From the NCBI GenBank assembly GCA_042691655.1, contig CP170506.1, positions 5,560,389 to 5,624,388 of the forward strand: a DNA stretch of 64,000 nucleotides, written 5' to 3'. How positions within the stretch are numbered: position 1 is the stretch's first letter; each line of letters begins with the position of its first letter. Shown in pieces: positions 50,965 to 60,430 of the stretch. Both the position numbers and the translations under genes were made by a program. The notes under the pieces were generated by a model. It saw only the letters and a list, made by a program, of their open reading frames with translations, searched no databases and had not been told where the DNA came from. This DNA comes from UBA695 sp042691655. GTDB taxonomy: Bacteria; Verrucomicrobiota; Verrucomicrobiia; Chthoniobacterales; Chthoniobacteraceae.

Positions 50965-51948
50965 ATGAAACTCCATTCATTACTCCTGCCAATCACTATG
51001 GCAGTCACCTTGGTGACCGGCGCCTTTTCCCAGGGTGCCAGCCCGGTAAAGATCGGCTATATTGTGAAAATGCCAGAACAGCCCTGGTTTATCAATGAGC
51101 AGAATGCCGCTGATGAAGTTGGCAAGAAGCTCGGCTTCAGCGTGGTGCGCATCGGCGCCCCGGATGGCGAGAAAGTCATCACCGCCATCGACAACCTCCA
51201 TTCGCAGGGCGCGCAGGGGTTTGTCATTTGCACGCCTGATGTCCGCCTCGGCCCCGCCGTGGTCGCCAAGGCCCGCGCCTATAACATGAAAGTCATTAGC
51301 GTGGACGACCAGTTTGTCAGCGGTGGCAAGCCGATCGACTCCGTGCCGCATCTGGGCATGTCGGGCTTCAAAATCGGCGCGCAGGTCGGCCAGACGATTT
51401 CCGACGAAATGGCTCGGCGCGGATGGAAACCCGAGGAAGTCGGCGCGATCCGCATCACGAACTACGAGCTGCCCACCGCGAAGGAACGCACCGACGGCGC
51501 GACGAAAGCGCTTCTCGATGCGGGGTTCAAAAAAGAGAACATTTTCGACGCCCCGCAAAAGACCACCGATACGGAGAGCGCCAACACGGCTTCGGCCCCG
51601 GTGTTTGCCAAGCACGCAGCGTTTAAAAAATGGATCATCTACGCCCTCAATGAAGAAAGCGTCCTGGGCGGCGTGCGCGCCAGCGAGCAGTTTGGCCTCG
51701 ATCCGGCGTCCGTCATCGGCGTCGGCATCAACGGGTCCGGCGTAGCGTTTGCGGAATTCCAGAAAGCCCACCCCACCGGCTTCTACGCCACCGTAGCGGT
51801 CAGCTCGACGATGCATGGCCGGGCCACCGCAGAGAACCTCTTTAACTGGATCACCAAGGGCGTCGTCCCGCCCGCCAACACCGAGACCACTGGCACGGTG
51901 ATGACCCGCGAAAACTGGCAGAAAGTTCGCAGCGATTTGCAGCTCTGA
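50965..51948 (+). CDS. araF: Arabinose-type ABC transporter, substrate-binding protein
   Basis: Encodes 327 aa from ATG at 50965; the frame is open upstream, but this start gives the signal peptide MKLHSLLLPITMAVTLVTGAFSQ. It captures a pentose (arabinose, or a related aldose) in the periplasm. Similarity to AraF is high across KIGYIVKMPEQPWFINEQ, MKVISVDDQFV and NEESVLGGVRASEQFGL. The substrate is inferred from family similarity; no arabinose catabolic gene is in the window. Confidence 0.88.
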   Translation: MKLHSLLLPITMAVTLVTGAFSQGASPVKIGYIVKMPEQPWFINEQNAADEVGKKLGFSVVRIGAPDGEKVITAIDNLHSQGAQGFVICTPDVRLGPAVVAKARAYNMKVISVDDQFVSGGKPIDSVPHLGMSGFKIGAQVGQTISDEMARRGWKPEEVGAIRITNYELPTAKERTDGATKALLDAGFKKENIFDAPQKTTDTESANTASAPVFAKHAAFKKWIIYALNEESVLGGVRASEQFGLDPASVIGVGINGSGVAFAEFQKAHPTGFYATVAVSSTMHGRATAENLFNWITKGVVPPANTETTGTVMTRENWQKVRSDLQL

Positions 51949-52002
51949 TTTTCCCCGCCCGTTCTGCTCACACCTTATCATACCAGCCAATCTCCCCCCG
52001 TT

Positions 52003-53502
52003 ATGGACAAGTCCGATTCTCCCCTCCTTGCTGTTGAAGACATCAGCGTCGAGTTCCCCGGCGTCAAGGCGCTCAACTCCGTGAACCTCGAAGTGCGTGG
52101 TGGCCAGATCCACGCGCTGATGGGGGAGAACGGGGCGGGAAAATCCACGCTGCTCAAAGTGCTCAGCGGCGTCAATCACCCCACCTCGGGCTCGATCTAT
52201 ATCGAAGGCAAAGCCCAAACCTTCCGGGGGACGGCCGACGCCATCAAGGCCGGTATCTCCATCATCTACCAGGAGCTCAACCTAGTGCCGCAGATGACCG
52301 TGGCTGAGAATCTGCTGCTGGGCCAGTTCCCGGCCCGGCACGGATTTGTCAACCATGGCGAGATGCTTAAAAAGGCCCTCGAAATCATGGCCAAGCTGGA
52401 CGAGCCGCTCGATCCCGATGAAAAAGTCGCCAGCCTTTCCATCGGCCAGCGGCAGATGATCGAAATTGGCAAGGCGCTTTTGCGCGACGCGAAAATCATC
52501 GCCTTCGACGAGCCCACCAGCAGCCTTTCCGCGCGGGAAATCAAAAATCTCAAGCGGGTCATTCGCCAGCTTCGCCAGGATGGGTGCGCCATCGTTTACG
52601 TCACGCATCGGCTGGATGAAGTCTTCGACCTGTGCGATGCCGTAACGGTTTTCCGCGACGGCACCCGCATCCACACCTACACCACCATGGAGGGCCTCAC
52701 CGAGAAGGACCTCGTGCGGGACATGGTCGGCCGGTCCATTCAGGATATCTACGGTTACCATTCGCGCCCGCTTGGCGAGCCGCTTCTGGAAGTCGAGGAG
52801 CTCACCGGCCCCGGCCTCAGCGCCCCCGTCAGCTTCACCCTGCACCGCAACGAAATCCTCGGCTTCTTCGGGCTGGTTGGGGCGGGCCGCACCGAATTAA
52901 TGCGCCTCCTGTGCAGCGCCACCGAACCGACCGGCGGGCGCATTATCTACAAGGGCGTGCCGGTTCGCTTCAACACCCCTCGCGACGCCGTTCGCCGGGG
53001 CATCGCCATGTGCCCAGAGGATCGGAAAAAAGAGGGCATCTTCCCCATTTGCAGCGTATCGGATAATATCAACATTAGCTCCCGGCGCTTCCAGTCCGGC
53101 CCGTTGGGATGGCTGCGTCCGCGCGAGGAAACCCGGGTGGCGCTCGAACAAATCCAGCGGCTGGGTATCCGCACACGCGATCATACCACCAGCATCGTCA
53201 CGCTCTCGGGCGGCAATCAGCAGAAGGCGATCCTCGGGCGCTGGCTTGCCGACAAGATCGATCTCCTTATCCTCGACGAGCCGACGCGCGGCATCGACGT
53301 CGGGGCCCGGCGCGAAATCTACGACATCCTTTACGGCCTGGCGGAACAGGGCAAGGCGATCCTCTTTATTTCCAGCGACCTGCCCGAGGTGATCTCCGTC
53401 TGCGACCGCACCGCCGTCATGCGCCATGGCCGCCTCATCAAAACCTTTAGCCGCGACCAGGCCACGCCAGAGAACCTCTTAAGCGAAGCCCTTCCCTCCT
53501 AA
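52003..53502 (+). CDS. araG: Arabinose-type ABC transporter, ATP-binding protein
   Basis: Encodes 499 aa with two ABC domains in tandem, as in sugar CUT2 systems. First domain: Walker A GENGAGKST (41-49), signature LSIGQRQMIEI, Walker B IIAFDEPTSSLS. Second: LVGAGRTELMRLL, LSGGNQQKAILGRWL, ILDEPTRGIDVGARREI; its Walker A is degenerate, as usual for CUT2. It lies 54 nt after araF. Confidence 0.93.
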   Translation: MDKSDSPLLAVEDISVEFPGVKALNSVNLEVRGGQIHALMGENGAGKSTLLKVLSGVNHPTSGSIYIEGKAQTFRGTADAIKAGISIIYQELNLVPQMTVAENLLLGQFPARHGFVNHGEMLKKALEIMAKLDEPLDPDEKVASLSIGQRQMIEIGKALLRDAKIIAFDEPTSSLSAREIKNLKRVIRQLRQDGCAIVYVTHRLDEVFDLCDAVTVFRDGTRIHTYTTMEGLTEKDLVRDMVGRSIQDIYGYHSRPLGEPLLEVEELTGPGLSAPVSFTLHRNEILGFFGLVGAGRTELMRLLCSATEPTGGRIIYKGVPVRFNTPRDAVRRGIAMCPEDRKKEGIFPICSVSDNINISSRRFQSGPLGWLRPREETRVALEQIQRLGIRTRDHTTSIVTLSGGNQQKAILGRWLADKIDLLILDEPTRGIDVGARREIYDILYGLAEQGKAILFISSDLPEVISVCDRTAVMRHGRLIKTFSRDQATPENLLSEALPS

Positions 53503-53525
53503 ACTATTAATACCAATCTACCGCT

Positions 53526-54647
53526 ATGGAATCCCCCGCCTTTTCATCCGCAACGCTCGCATCCCGCCGTGCAGAGGTGCCCGCATCCCTTCCCATCAAC
53601 CCGGCTCCGTTGACGCCTCCTCCTCCCGTTGCCGCCGCGCCCGCAGCCCCCGCCGCCGAGCCCAAGGCCGGGACCAGTGCGCCCGGCATCAGCTCGGTGG
53701 TTAACAACCTGATCCGAAACTTCGGCATCGTGCTGATCTACGTGATCCTTTTTGCGGCATTGTCGATTTTCGTGCCGGACTTTCTGAGCCTACGTAATCT
53801 TACCGGCCTCCTGCTCTCGGTGACCCTTATCGGGACGATCGCCGCGACGATGATGCTGGTACTCGCCCTTGGCGAAGTGGATCTTTCCATCGCCTCGACC
53901 GTCGCCTTTAGCGGCGTCATCGCGGCCCTGGTCACAAGCGCGTCGGGGAGCGTCGTCCTCGGCGTGTTGGGCGGCATCGCCGCCGGGGCGCTCGTCGGCG
54001 TTTTCAACGGCGTGGTCATCGCCAAGCTCGGCATCAACTCGCTCATTACGACCCTGGCCACCATGGAGATCGTTCGCGGCCTTGCCTATATCACCTCGCG
54101 AGGGGACGCGGTCGTCATCACCAACGAGAAGTTTTTCCTCCTCGGCTCGACGGTATTCCTGGGCCTGAGCCTGCCGGTCTGGACCATGTTCGTCATGTTT
54201 GCCATTTTCGGCGTCGTGCTCAACCGGACCATCTTTGGCAAGAGCGTCCTGGCCATTGGCGGCAACATGCAGGCCGCCCGTCTTGCCGGGTTGGCGGTTG
54301 ACCGCGTCAAGATTCTCGTCTTCGGTCTCCAAGGCGTTGCGGCTGGTCTGGCGGGCGTACTGCTGACCTCCCGCATGAGCCTGGGCGACCCGAAGACCTC
54401 CGTTGGCCTGGAGCTCGCCGTCATCTCGGCCTGCGTCTTGGGCGGCGTCTCGCTGGTCGGCGGCGTGGCCACCGTCTCCGGGGTCGTAGTCGGCGTCCTG
54501 ATCATGGGCAGCGTGCAAAACGCCCTGGGGCTCCTCAATGTCCCCACCTTCTACCAGTACCTCGTCCGGGGCGGCATCCTGCTGCTGGCCGTCCTGTTTG
54601 ATCGCTGGCGGATCTCGCTGGCTGCAAAGAGAGTCAGCCGCTCGTAA
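53526..54647 (+). CDS. araH: Arabinose-type ABC transporter, permease
   Basis: Encodes 373 aa. About ten transmembrane helices starting near 70. Sequence features of CUT2 permeases include NLTGLLLSVTLIGTIAATMMLVLALGEVDLS and GKSVLAIGGNMQAARLAGLAVDRVKI. A cytoplasmic N-terminus of about 65 residues, rich in Ala and Pro (PAPLTPPPPVAAAPAAPAAEP), is longer than usual for this family. It follows araG by 23 nt and ends the operon. Confidence 0.93.
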   Translation: MESPAFSSATLASRRAEVPASLPINPAPLTPPPPVAAAPAAPAAEPKAGTSAPGISSVVNNLIRNFGIVLIYVILFAALSIFVPDFLSLRNLTGLLLSVTLIGTIAATMMLVLALGEVDLSIASTVAFSGVIAALVTSASGSVVLGVLGGIAAGALVGVFNGVVIAKLGINSLITTLATMEIVRGLAYITSRGDAVVITNEKFFLLGSTVFLGLSLPVWTMFVMFAIFGVVLNRTIFGKSVLAIGGNMQAARLAGLAVDRVKILVFGLQGVAAGLAGVLLTSRMSLGDPKTSVGLELAVISACVLGGVSLVGGVATVSGVVVGVLIMGSVQNALGLLNVPTFYQYLVRGGILLLAVLFDRWRISLAAKRVSRS

Positions 54648-54678
54648 TCCGAGCCGAGAAATTTCCGCGATATTTTGA

Positions 54679-54713
54679 GGCGCTTGCTATCCATGGATGG
54701 CGAGCGCCTTTTT
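54679..54713 (+). terminator. Intrinsic terminator of araFGH
   Basis: GGCGCTTGC (54679-54687) pairs with GCGAGCGCC (54700-54708, one G-T pair) and five T follow. The remaining bases to 54884 hold no recognisable gene. Confidence 0.85.
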
Positions 54714-54884
54714 CGTGTTCAAAGGACGCTGATTTGTGCGAGGCGGCATTCGGTGCCCGTGCACTGCCGAAAGCTCTGGCTTCGGGAGTGCAAGCGCGTT
54801 TTCCAGAACCTGTAAAAAGGAGTTCGGGATTTCGCCCAAGCAATACCGGGAAAAACTTAGTCAGCCCACCCGTAACTAGTAATA

Positions 54885-56756
54885 TCAGTTGCTTCCCTCG
54901 AAGCTCAGGAGCCGGGCGCTGTTGAAAATCACGAAGAATGCCCCAAGCTCGTGGATGACGCTCGCCGCCATGGGGCTGACGAGCCCGGCGCTCGAAATCG
55001 CGATGGAAATAACGATGAAGACCAAACCGCAGAGCATGTTTTGGTTGATGATGGCCAGCGTGCGCTTGGAGAGTTCCACAAACTGTGGGACGCGGCGCAG
55101 ATCGTCGGACATGAGCGCGATGTCGGCGGTCTGAATGGCGACGGGGCTGCCCAGCGCCCCCATGGCGATGCTCAGGTCGGCGGCGGCGAGGGCAGGGGCA
55201 TCGTTAACGCCGTCGCCCACCACCAGGACGGTTTCGCCGTCGGCTTTCAACGCCTCGACAGCCTCCTGTTTTTGCGCGGGCAGGCACTCCGCCTGAAATT
55301 CGCCGAACCCGATTTCCCCCGCGATGGCGGCGGCCACCTCCCGCCGGTCGCCGGTGAGCATGACGAACCGCTCGATCCCGCTCTTGCGAAGCTGCGCGGG
55401 CACCGCCGGGGCCTCCGTGCGTAGCGTGTCGGCGAGGTAAACCGTCCCGGCATGGAGCCCGTTGCGCGCGACGTGAATCGCGCTCCACGCGGCGGCGTCC
55501 GGCGCGGTTGCGATGGTAATGCCCCGGGCCGTTAGCCAGGCCGCGCGGCCCGCCAGCAAGTTCCCTTCGCCCATGCGCCCCTCGACGCCCAGGCCGTGCT
55601 CCTCGCAGACCTCCAGCGCCTCGGGAATTTCGAGGGCCCGCTCCGTCGCGGCGCGTACAATGGAGCGTGCCAAGGGGTGGTTGGAGTGCGTCTCCAATGC
55701 GGCGGCCCACGCGAGCAGCTCGTCGCGCGAAACGCCCTCGGCGGGATCGACCCGGGTGACGCGGAGGCGGCCCGTGGTCAGCGTGCCGGTTTTATCAAAG
55801 ACCACGGTGCTGACATGGCTGGCGGCCTCGAAGAGCCGGACGCTCTTGACCAATATGCCCAGGCGGGAGGCGGCGGCGAGCGCGGCGATCATTGCGGCCG
55901 GGCCCGCCAGGATGAAAGCGCAGGGAACGCTCACGATGAGCACCGCGATGGCCCGCTGGAGATCGCGCGTGAAGAAAAAGACGAACCCGCAGATGAGCAG
56001 GATGAGCGGCATGTAGTAGCGCGCATATTCCTCGGTAATACGCATGATGGGGGCGCGGGTGGCCTGGGCCTCCTCCACGATGTGGCGCACTTTTCCGAGC
56101 AGCGTATCCGGGCCCGCCTCGGTGACGCGCACCTCCAGCGGCCCTGTCAGATTCGTGGTTCCCGCGAAGACCGCCGCGCCGGTTTCCACCTCCACGGGGA
56201 GCGATTCCCCGGTGATGTTCGCCTGGTTGACCGAAGAGCGCCCCGTGGCGACCACGCCGTCGGCGGGGATCACGTCGCCGGGGCGCAGGCGGATGAGGTC
56301 GTCCGGTTTAAGCAGCGTGGCGTCGATCTCCTCCTCGCCGCCGCCGGGGCTCACGCGGCGGGCCACGGTGCGGGAGAGTTTCAGGAGGGTTTGGATGGCT
56401 TCGTTGGAGCCGAGCATGCTGCGGTCTTCAAGCATCTGGCCCACGGCCAAAATGATGGCCACGATGCCGCCGGTGGCAAACTGCCCCCCAGCGATGCATG
56501 CCACCACTGCCAGCAGGATGAATTGCGCGATGTAGAGCTTGGCCGGTTCGGCGGATTTCCTGCGCAGGCACTCGATCGCTTCCCCTGCAATGGGCAGGGC
56601 GGCCACGAGCGCCCCGGCCAGGCTCCAGCAGGCCGCGAGGTCCCCTTGGCCGGGCAGGAGACGCCCAAGGCCGAAGCCCACCGCGAGCAAAAGCGCGGCG
56701 GCGATGACGAAGACTAGCTTAAGCCGCATAAAGCGGTCGGAGGCGGAAAGGCTCAT
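54885..56756 (-). CDS. P1B-type metal ATPase with atypical VPC motif
   Basis: Encodes 623 aa with the P-type features ITGESLPVE (181-189), phospho-acceptor D321 in DKTGTLTTG and a GDGVNDAPAL hinge. The transmembrane metal site that is CPC or SPC in known P1B pumps reads VPC (277-279), so only one Cys is kept. The usual N-terminal HMA domain is absent. The last membrane segment is HELGAFFVIFNSARLL. It is the last gene of a five-gene overlapping run with three SPFH proteins. It should move a metal ion or another substrate, but the specificity cannot be read from known motifs. Confidence 0.85.
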   Translation of the reverse strand: MSLSASDRFMRLKLVFVIAAALLLAVGFGLGRLLPGQGDLAACWSLAGALVAALPIAGEAIECLRRKSAEPAKLYIAQFILLAVVACIAGGQFATGGIVAIILAVGQMLEDRSMLGSNEAIQTLLKLSRTVARRVSPGGGEEEIDATLLKPDDLIRLRPGDVIPADGVVATGRSSVNQANITGESLPVEVETGAAVFAGTTNLTGPLEVRVTEAGPDTLLGKVRHIVEEAQATRAPIMRITEEYARYYMPLILLICGFVFFFTRDLQRAIAVLIVSVPCAFILAGPAAMIAALAAASRLGILVKSVRLFEAASHVSTVVFDKTGTLTTGRLRVTRVDPAEGVSRDELLAWAAALETHSNHPLARSIVRAATERALEIPEALEVCEEHGLGVEGRMGEGNLLAGRAAWLTARGITIATAPDAAAWSAIHVARNGLHAGTVYLADTLRTEAPAVPAQLRKSGIERFVMLTGDRREVAAAIAGEIGFGEFQAECLPAQKQEAVEALKADGETVLVVGDGVNDAPALAAADLSIAMGALGSPVAIQTADIALMSDDLRRVPQFVELSKRTLAIINQNMLCGLVFIVISIAISSAGLVSPMAASVIHELGAFFVIFNSARLLSFEGSN

Positions 56757-57772
56757 GGCAGAGGAGGGGGTTCGCGGTCGGTGTCGGAGCGGCGTGGGGT
56801 TTTATCGACCTGTGGGGCGAGGAGGACCCGTGGCGAGCCCGTGCCGGGAAGCAGCGTGGAGAGCTTGGCCTTGGGCAGGGCGACGCTCAATGCCTCGCCG
56901 TAAAGGCGCGCGCGAACCAGCGCGGGGTTGGCGGCGTATTGCGTTTCGAGCGCGTCGAACGCGGAGGTTTCGCCCCGCGCCTTGGCGACGGTCCCCTGGG
57001 CGTAGGTCTCGGCTTCCTGCCGGGTGCGGTTGGCCTCGGCTTCGGCTCCCGGCAGCTGCGAGGCGGCGTAGCTGTTGGCTTGCTCGACGAACGTTCTCGC
57101 CTGCACTTTCGCGCTCACCACCGCCTGGAAGGCCCCGGCCACGGTCGAGGGCGGGGCGATCTCCTTGGTTTCAAACGCCAGGAGGTGCAGCCCGAGGCCG
57201 AGCCGGTCCACTTCCGCCTGGGCCAGCCGAAGCGCCGTCAGGCCGATCTCGTTTTTGCCCACGGTCAGGGCGTTCTCCACGCTCATTGCGGAGACGGCTT
57301 TGCAGGCGGCCTGGTAGAGAATGGCGTCGCGCAAGCCGTCGCGGTCGGCGGCTCCGAGAGCGTAGGCGGCGGGATCGGCGATCTGGTAGCGCACGATGAA
57401 GTTGGCGCGGATGATATTGGCATCGCCGGTGAGCGAGTAGGGCTGCGTGGCGGGATCGAGCGTGCCCGAGTCGGCCCCGGCGCAGGCCCAGAGGTTGAGC
57501 GGCACTTCCTGGACCGTTTTCACCGGCACCTTGATCACCTCGTCGATGGGCGGCGGAAAGGCCAGCAGCAGCCCCGGCGGGCGAGGGGCGCCAAGCGGCT
57601 TGCCCAGCCGGAGAACGAGCCCCGTTTCGTTCGGGGCGACCACGGTGATCCCCGAGGTGAAGTAATACAGAAGCACACCGCACATCCCGAGGCCGAGCAC
57701 CCGCGTCGCGGAGCGTAGCGCCGCCAGCACGTCGTCCGAGGTAAATGCGGCGTCAGTTTTTTTTCGCTTCAT
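56753..57772 (-). CDS. SPFH-domain membrane protein 3 (HflK/HflC-like)
   Basis: Encodes 339 aa from ATG at 57772 (MKRKKTDAAF); a longer open frame runs back into the previous gene but has no coding character. One N-terminal helix (about 20-40) precedes the SPFH domain (ITVVAPNETGLVLRLGKPLG...PGLLLAFPPPIDEV) and a coiled-coil tail (EAEANRTRQEAETYAQGTVAKA). SPFH proteins form large membrane-bound cages or microdomains. It overlaps the ATPase gene by 4 nt and the previous SPFH gene by 20 nt. Confidence 0.85.
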   Translation of the reverse strand: MKRKKTDAAFTSDDVLAALRSATRVLGLGMCGVLLYYFTSGITVVAPNETGLVLRLGKPLGAPRPPGLLLAFPPPIDEVIKVPVKTVQEVPLNLWACAGADSGTLDPATQPYSLTGDANIIRANFIVRYQIADPAAYALGAADRDGLRDAILYQAACKAVSAMSVENALTVGKNEIGLTALRLAQAEVDRLGLGLHLLAFETKEIAPPSTVAGAFQAVVSAKVQARTFVEQANSYAASQLPGAEAEANRTRQEAETYAQGTVAKARGETSAFDALETQYAANPALVRARLYGEALSVALPKAKLSTLLPGTGSPRVLLAPQVDKTPRRSDTDREPPPLP

Positions 57773-58667
57773 CGGCCGGGTTGGGTTGGGTGAGGAGATC
57801 GAACGGGGGGCGCGTGGTATCCAGTATGAGCGTGGTGTTCTGGTTGATCGACTTTTTGAGCGTGTCGATGCGGCGCAGGAACAGGTAGAGCTCGGCGTTG
57901 CGGCTATGCGATTGGCTGTAGATGCGCGTCGCCTCGGCCTCGCCCTCGCCGCGCTTGATCTCCGCGTCCCGCTGCGCGTCGGCCAGGATGGTGGTCCGTT
58001 GCGCGTTGGTTTTGGCGCGGATGGCGTCGGCCTCCTGGCGGCCCTCGGCGAGGTAGCGTTCGGCGAATTGCGAGCGTTCGGCGCGCATCCGCTCAAAGAC
58101 ATAGCTAGTGTTGGCCTCCGGCAGCATGATCCGCTCGATGCCGATCTGCTCCACGCGAATGCCGAAGGCGCTTGCGGCTTGCGGGGCGACGATGGCGAGG
58201 ATCTTCGCCTCGATCTCCTCCAGCGCCGGTTGGTCGCGCGGTTCGGCTGAGATCAACTCCTTGAATTCGCAGGTGCCCAGTACGGTATTCTTCGCGCTGC
58301 TGACCAGGCTATCGAGCTTGCCTCGGGCGTTCTCCGCGTTGCCCATGGCTTCCAGGAACTTGAGCGGATCGGCCACGCGCCAGCCGACGAACACGGGCAC
58401 GACGACGTTGCGGCGGTCTCGCGTGAGCGCCTCGGAGAGCCGGGCCTCGTGGAAGTTGAGCCGGGCATCGACGCGGTTAACGGACTCGACGGGCCAAGGC
58501 CATTTGAGATAAAGCCCGGGAGCAGAAATGACGCTCACCGGCTTGCCGAAACGCGTGACCACGGCCTGCTCATTTTGGCGAATGACAAAGCCGGTCATGA
58601 ACGCCAGCAGGATGATGGCGGTGAGGGCGGGCGGCAGCATCCGCGCGAAGGAAGGGAGTTTCATCAT
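57753..58667 (-). CDS. SPFH-domain membrane protein 2, HflC-like
   Basis: Encodes 304 aa. The N-terminal helix (about 12-26, LTAIILLAFMTGFVIRQNE) is followed by the SPFH core (QAVVTRFGKPVSVISAPGLYLKWPWP) and the helical tail (AEGRQEADAIRAKTNAQRTTILADAQRDAEIKRGEGEA) that is very typical of HflC. HflC with HflK controls the FtsH protease in E. coli, but no ftsH is here and an ATPase gene follows instead. Confidence 0.9.
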   Translation of the reverse strand: MMKLPSFARMLPPALTAIILLAFMTGFVIRQNEQAVVTRFGKPVSVISAPGLYLKWPWPVESVNRVDARLNFHEARLSEALTRDRRNVVVPVFVGWRVADPLKFLEAMGNAENARGKLDSLVSSAKNTVLGTCEFKELISAEPRDQPALEEIEAKILAIVAPQAASAFGIRVEQIGIERIMLPEANTSYVFERMRAERSQFAERYLAEGRQEADAIRAKTNAQRTTILADAQRDAEIKRGEGEAEATRIYSQSHSRNAELYLFLRRIDTLKKSINQNTTLILDTTRPPFDLLTQPNPADEAKKN

Positions 58668-60430
58668 GGTTTGGAAATTTTGCCCGGAACGTCGGCGGCA
58701 CGGGTGGCAGCGGGGCGAAAGTCGAGGTCGAACTCAGGTGGCGCGCCGTGTGGGGCCACTCCGATGATGGTCTTCGTGGCCTTGGGGAGCGTTTCGTCAA
58801 AGGCGTCGTACTCCAGCCTTGCCCGGAAGAGCGCGGGAGCCAGGCGCTCGGTGGCCGCCACGGCGTCGAAGCGCCCCGTTTCGCCCACGGCCTGGCCCAC
58901 GCGTTTGGCGCGGTCGGCTTCCGCCGCGATGGTCAGGTTGAGCGCCTCGGAGCGGGCCAGCGGAACGGTCTGGGCCTCGTAGGCGCGGGCACGGTCGATC
59001 GCCGCTTCCTTGGATTCCTGCGCGCTGACGACCTGCTGGTAGGCGGGGGCGACCTTCAAGGGCGGGTGGATATCCTTCAACCCGACAAACGTGATCTCGA
59101 CCCCGAAGCCGTGACGGTCGGCTTCGGCCTGGAGGCTGGTTTTAAGCGCCTCTGCGATGGCCTGGCGATCCTCGGTCATCAAGTGGAAACTCTCGCGCGT
59201 GGCGGCGACCCGCACCAGTTGACGCTCGGCCAGGCACTTGAGCGCGGCCTCGGGATCGGTCGCCGCAGCCAGGTAGCCCACGGGATCGGCGATGCGGTAA
59301 AGGATCGGCACGTTGATGGTGAGGAGCGTTTCGCCGTGGTCTACGAGCAGGTTTTTTTCCCCCTCCACGTGGGCTTTGGTCCAGAGAACGGGCAGGTTGG
59401 TTTCCCGCTCGAAACCGAGGCTGATTTCGCGGACGCGCCCGGTTTCCACGCTGAGAATCTGCGCAAAGGGCCAGGGCCACGTCAGATGCAGGCCCGGCTC
59501 CAGCGGCGTGGTGGCCCAGCGCCCCATGGTGACGAGCACGCCGCGGCTGGCGATGGGGATCGAGTGGAGGCAGGTTGCGCCCCAGGCAAGGAGCAGCCCC
59601 GCCAGGAATACCGGCAGCGCGGCGGCCCGCAGAAAACGGAGAATCCAGAGCTGGCGAAAATCTTTCCCCACCACGCGCTCCACTTCCTTGATCCACGCCC
59701 CCGCCCCGGCATCGCCTGAAAGCGCGGCCTTCAGCCACAGGCTCGTGCCCGCCGATAGCGGCGGCTGGCGAAGCCCTTTGGGAAGGAATTGGCGTAGGCC
59801 AAAACGCGTCCACGGTTCTATGGCCAGCGCCGTGGCAAGGCCGAGGGCCAGCCAACCGCCGGGGGCGCTATAGTCGGCCTTGGTGGCGATCTGGAGATAG
59901 ATCAGCCCGGCGGCGGCCCCGCAGGCAGCCGGGAGCAGCCAGGCCAGGCGCAGCACATCGGCCAGCGCGGCGGCATGTAACCGTTGCTGAAGGGATTCGG
60001 CGAATTGACAGTAAACAAATAGCCCCGCGCCGATGCCCAGATAGATCAACGCATAGCCACGGAGCGATTCCGGGCTGCTCTGGGAGAGCGGCCCCAGCAC
60101 CCCTGGCGCGGGAAATACCACCCCGGTGAAAACTCCGATCAGCCCCAGCAACGCGATCCACTGGCCGTGAGTCGCGAAGCGGGATGGCCTGCCCAGCAGC
60201 GAGGCTTTCCCTTCGAAAACCGAGTGGCAATGCCGGAGAACCGCCGCGAGCCAAACCCAGAAAACCAGCGCCACGACGCCGAGCGAAAGCGGCCCCGGGC
60301 AGCGCCGGTAAAGCCAGAACGCGCCCGCCAGCGCCACCGCCAGCGCGACGATAAAGCCCGGCAGCGGCTGGGCGGCCCTGGTCGGCTCATTCCCCGCTTC
60401 GGGAGGGGCATGGAGAGGCGGGAGATTCAT
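58664..60430 (-). CDS. SPFH-domain protein 1 with N-terminal multispan membrane domain
   Basis: Encodes 588 aa, much larger than an HflK of about 400. Residues 1-280 hold about six or seven membrane helices (for example GFIVALAVALAGAFWLY, WIALLGLIGVFTGVVF, YALIYLGIGAGLFVYC). From about 300, the SPFH core reads IASRGVLVTMGRWATTPLEPGLHLTWPWPFAQILSVETG, then a coiled-coil tail. The fusion of a polytopic domain to SPFH is uncommon. It overlaps the AraC gene and the HflC-like gene by 4 nt each. Confidence 0.85.
   Translation of the reverse strand: MNLPPLHAPPEAGNEPTRAAQPLPGFIVALAVALAGAFWLYRRCPGPLSLGVVALVFWVWLAAVLRHCHSVFEGKASLLGRPSRFATHGQWIALLGLIGVFTGVVFPAPGVLGPLSQSSPESLRGYALIYLGIGAGLFVYCQFAESLQQRLHAAALADVLRLAWLLPAACGAAAGLIYLQIATKADYSAPGGWLALGLATALAIEPWTRFGLRQFLPKGLRQPPLSAGTSLWLKAALSGDAGAGAWIKEVERVVGKDFRQLWILRFLRAAALPVFLAGLLLAWGATCLHSIPIASRGVLVTMGRWATTPLEPGLHLTWPWPFAQILSVETGRVREISLGFERETNLPVLWTKAHVEGEKNLLVDHGETLLTINVPILYRIADPVGYLAAATDPEAALKCLAERQLVRVAATRESFHLMTEDRQAIAEALKTSLQAEADRHGFGVEITFVGLKDIHPPLKVAPAYQQVVSAQESKEAAIDRARAYEAQTVPLARSEALNLTIAAEADRAKRVGQAVGETGRFDAVAATERLAPALFRARLEYDAFDETLPKATKTIIGVAPHGAPPEFDLDFRPAATRAADVPGKISKP

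Noticed and set aside
54875..54880. Further ACTAGT operator downstream of araH
   Set aside because: A single 6-bp word without the flanking bases or partner seen at 50705-50789; likely chance.
57773..58102. Long N-terminal extension of the third SPFH gene
   Set aside because: The extra 110 codons lie inside the HflC-like gene in another frame and are Arg/Ser/Pro-rich without conservation; the ATG at 57772 gives the normal protein start.
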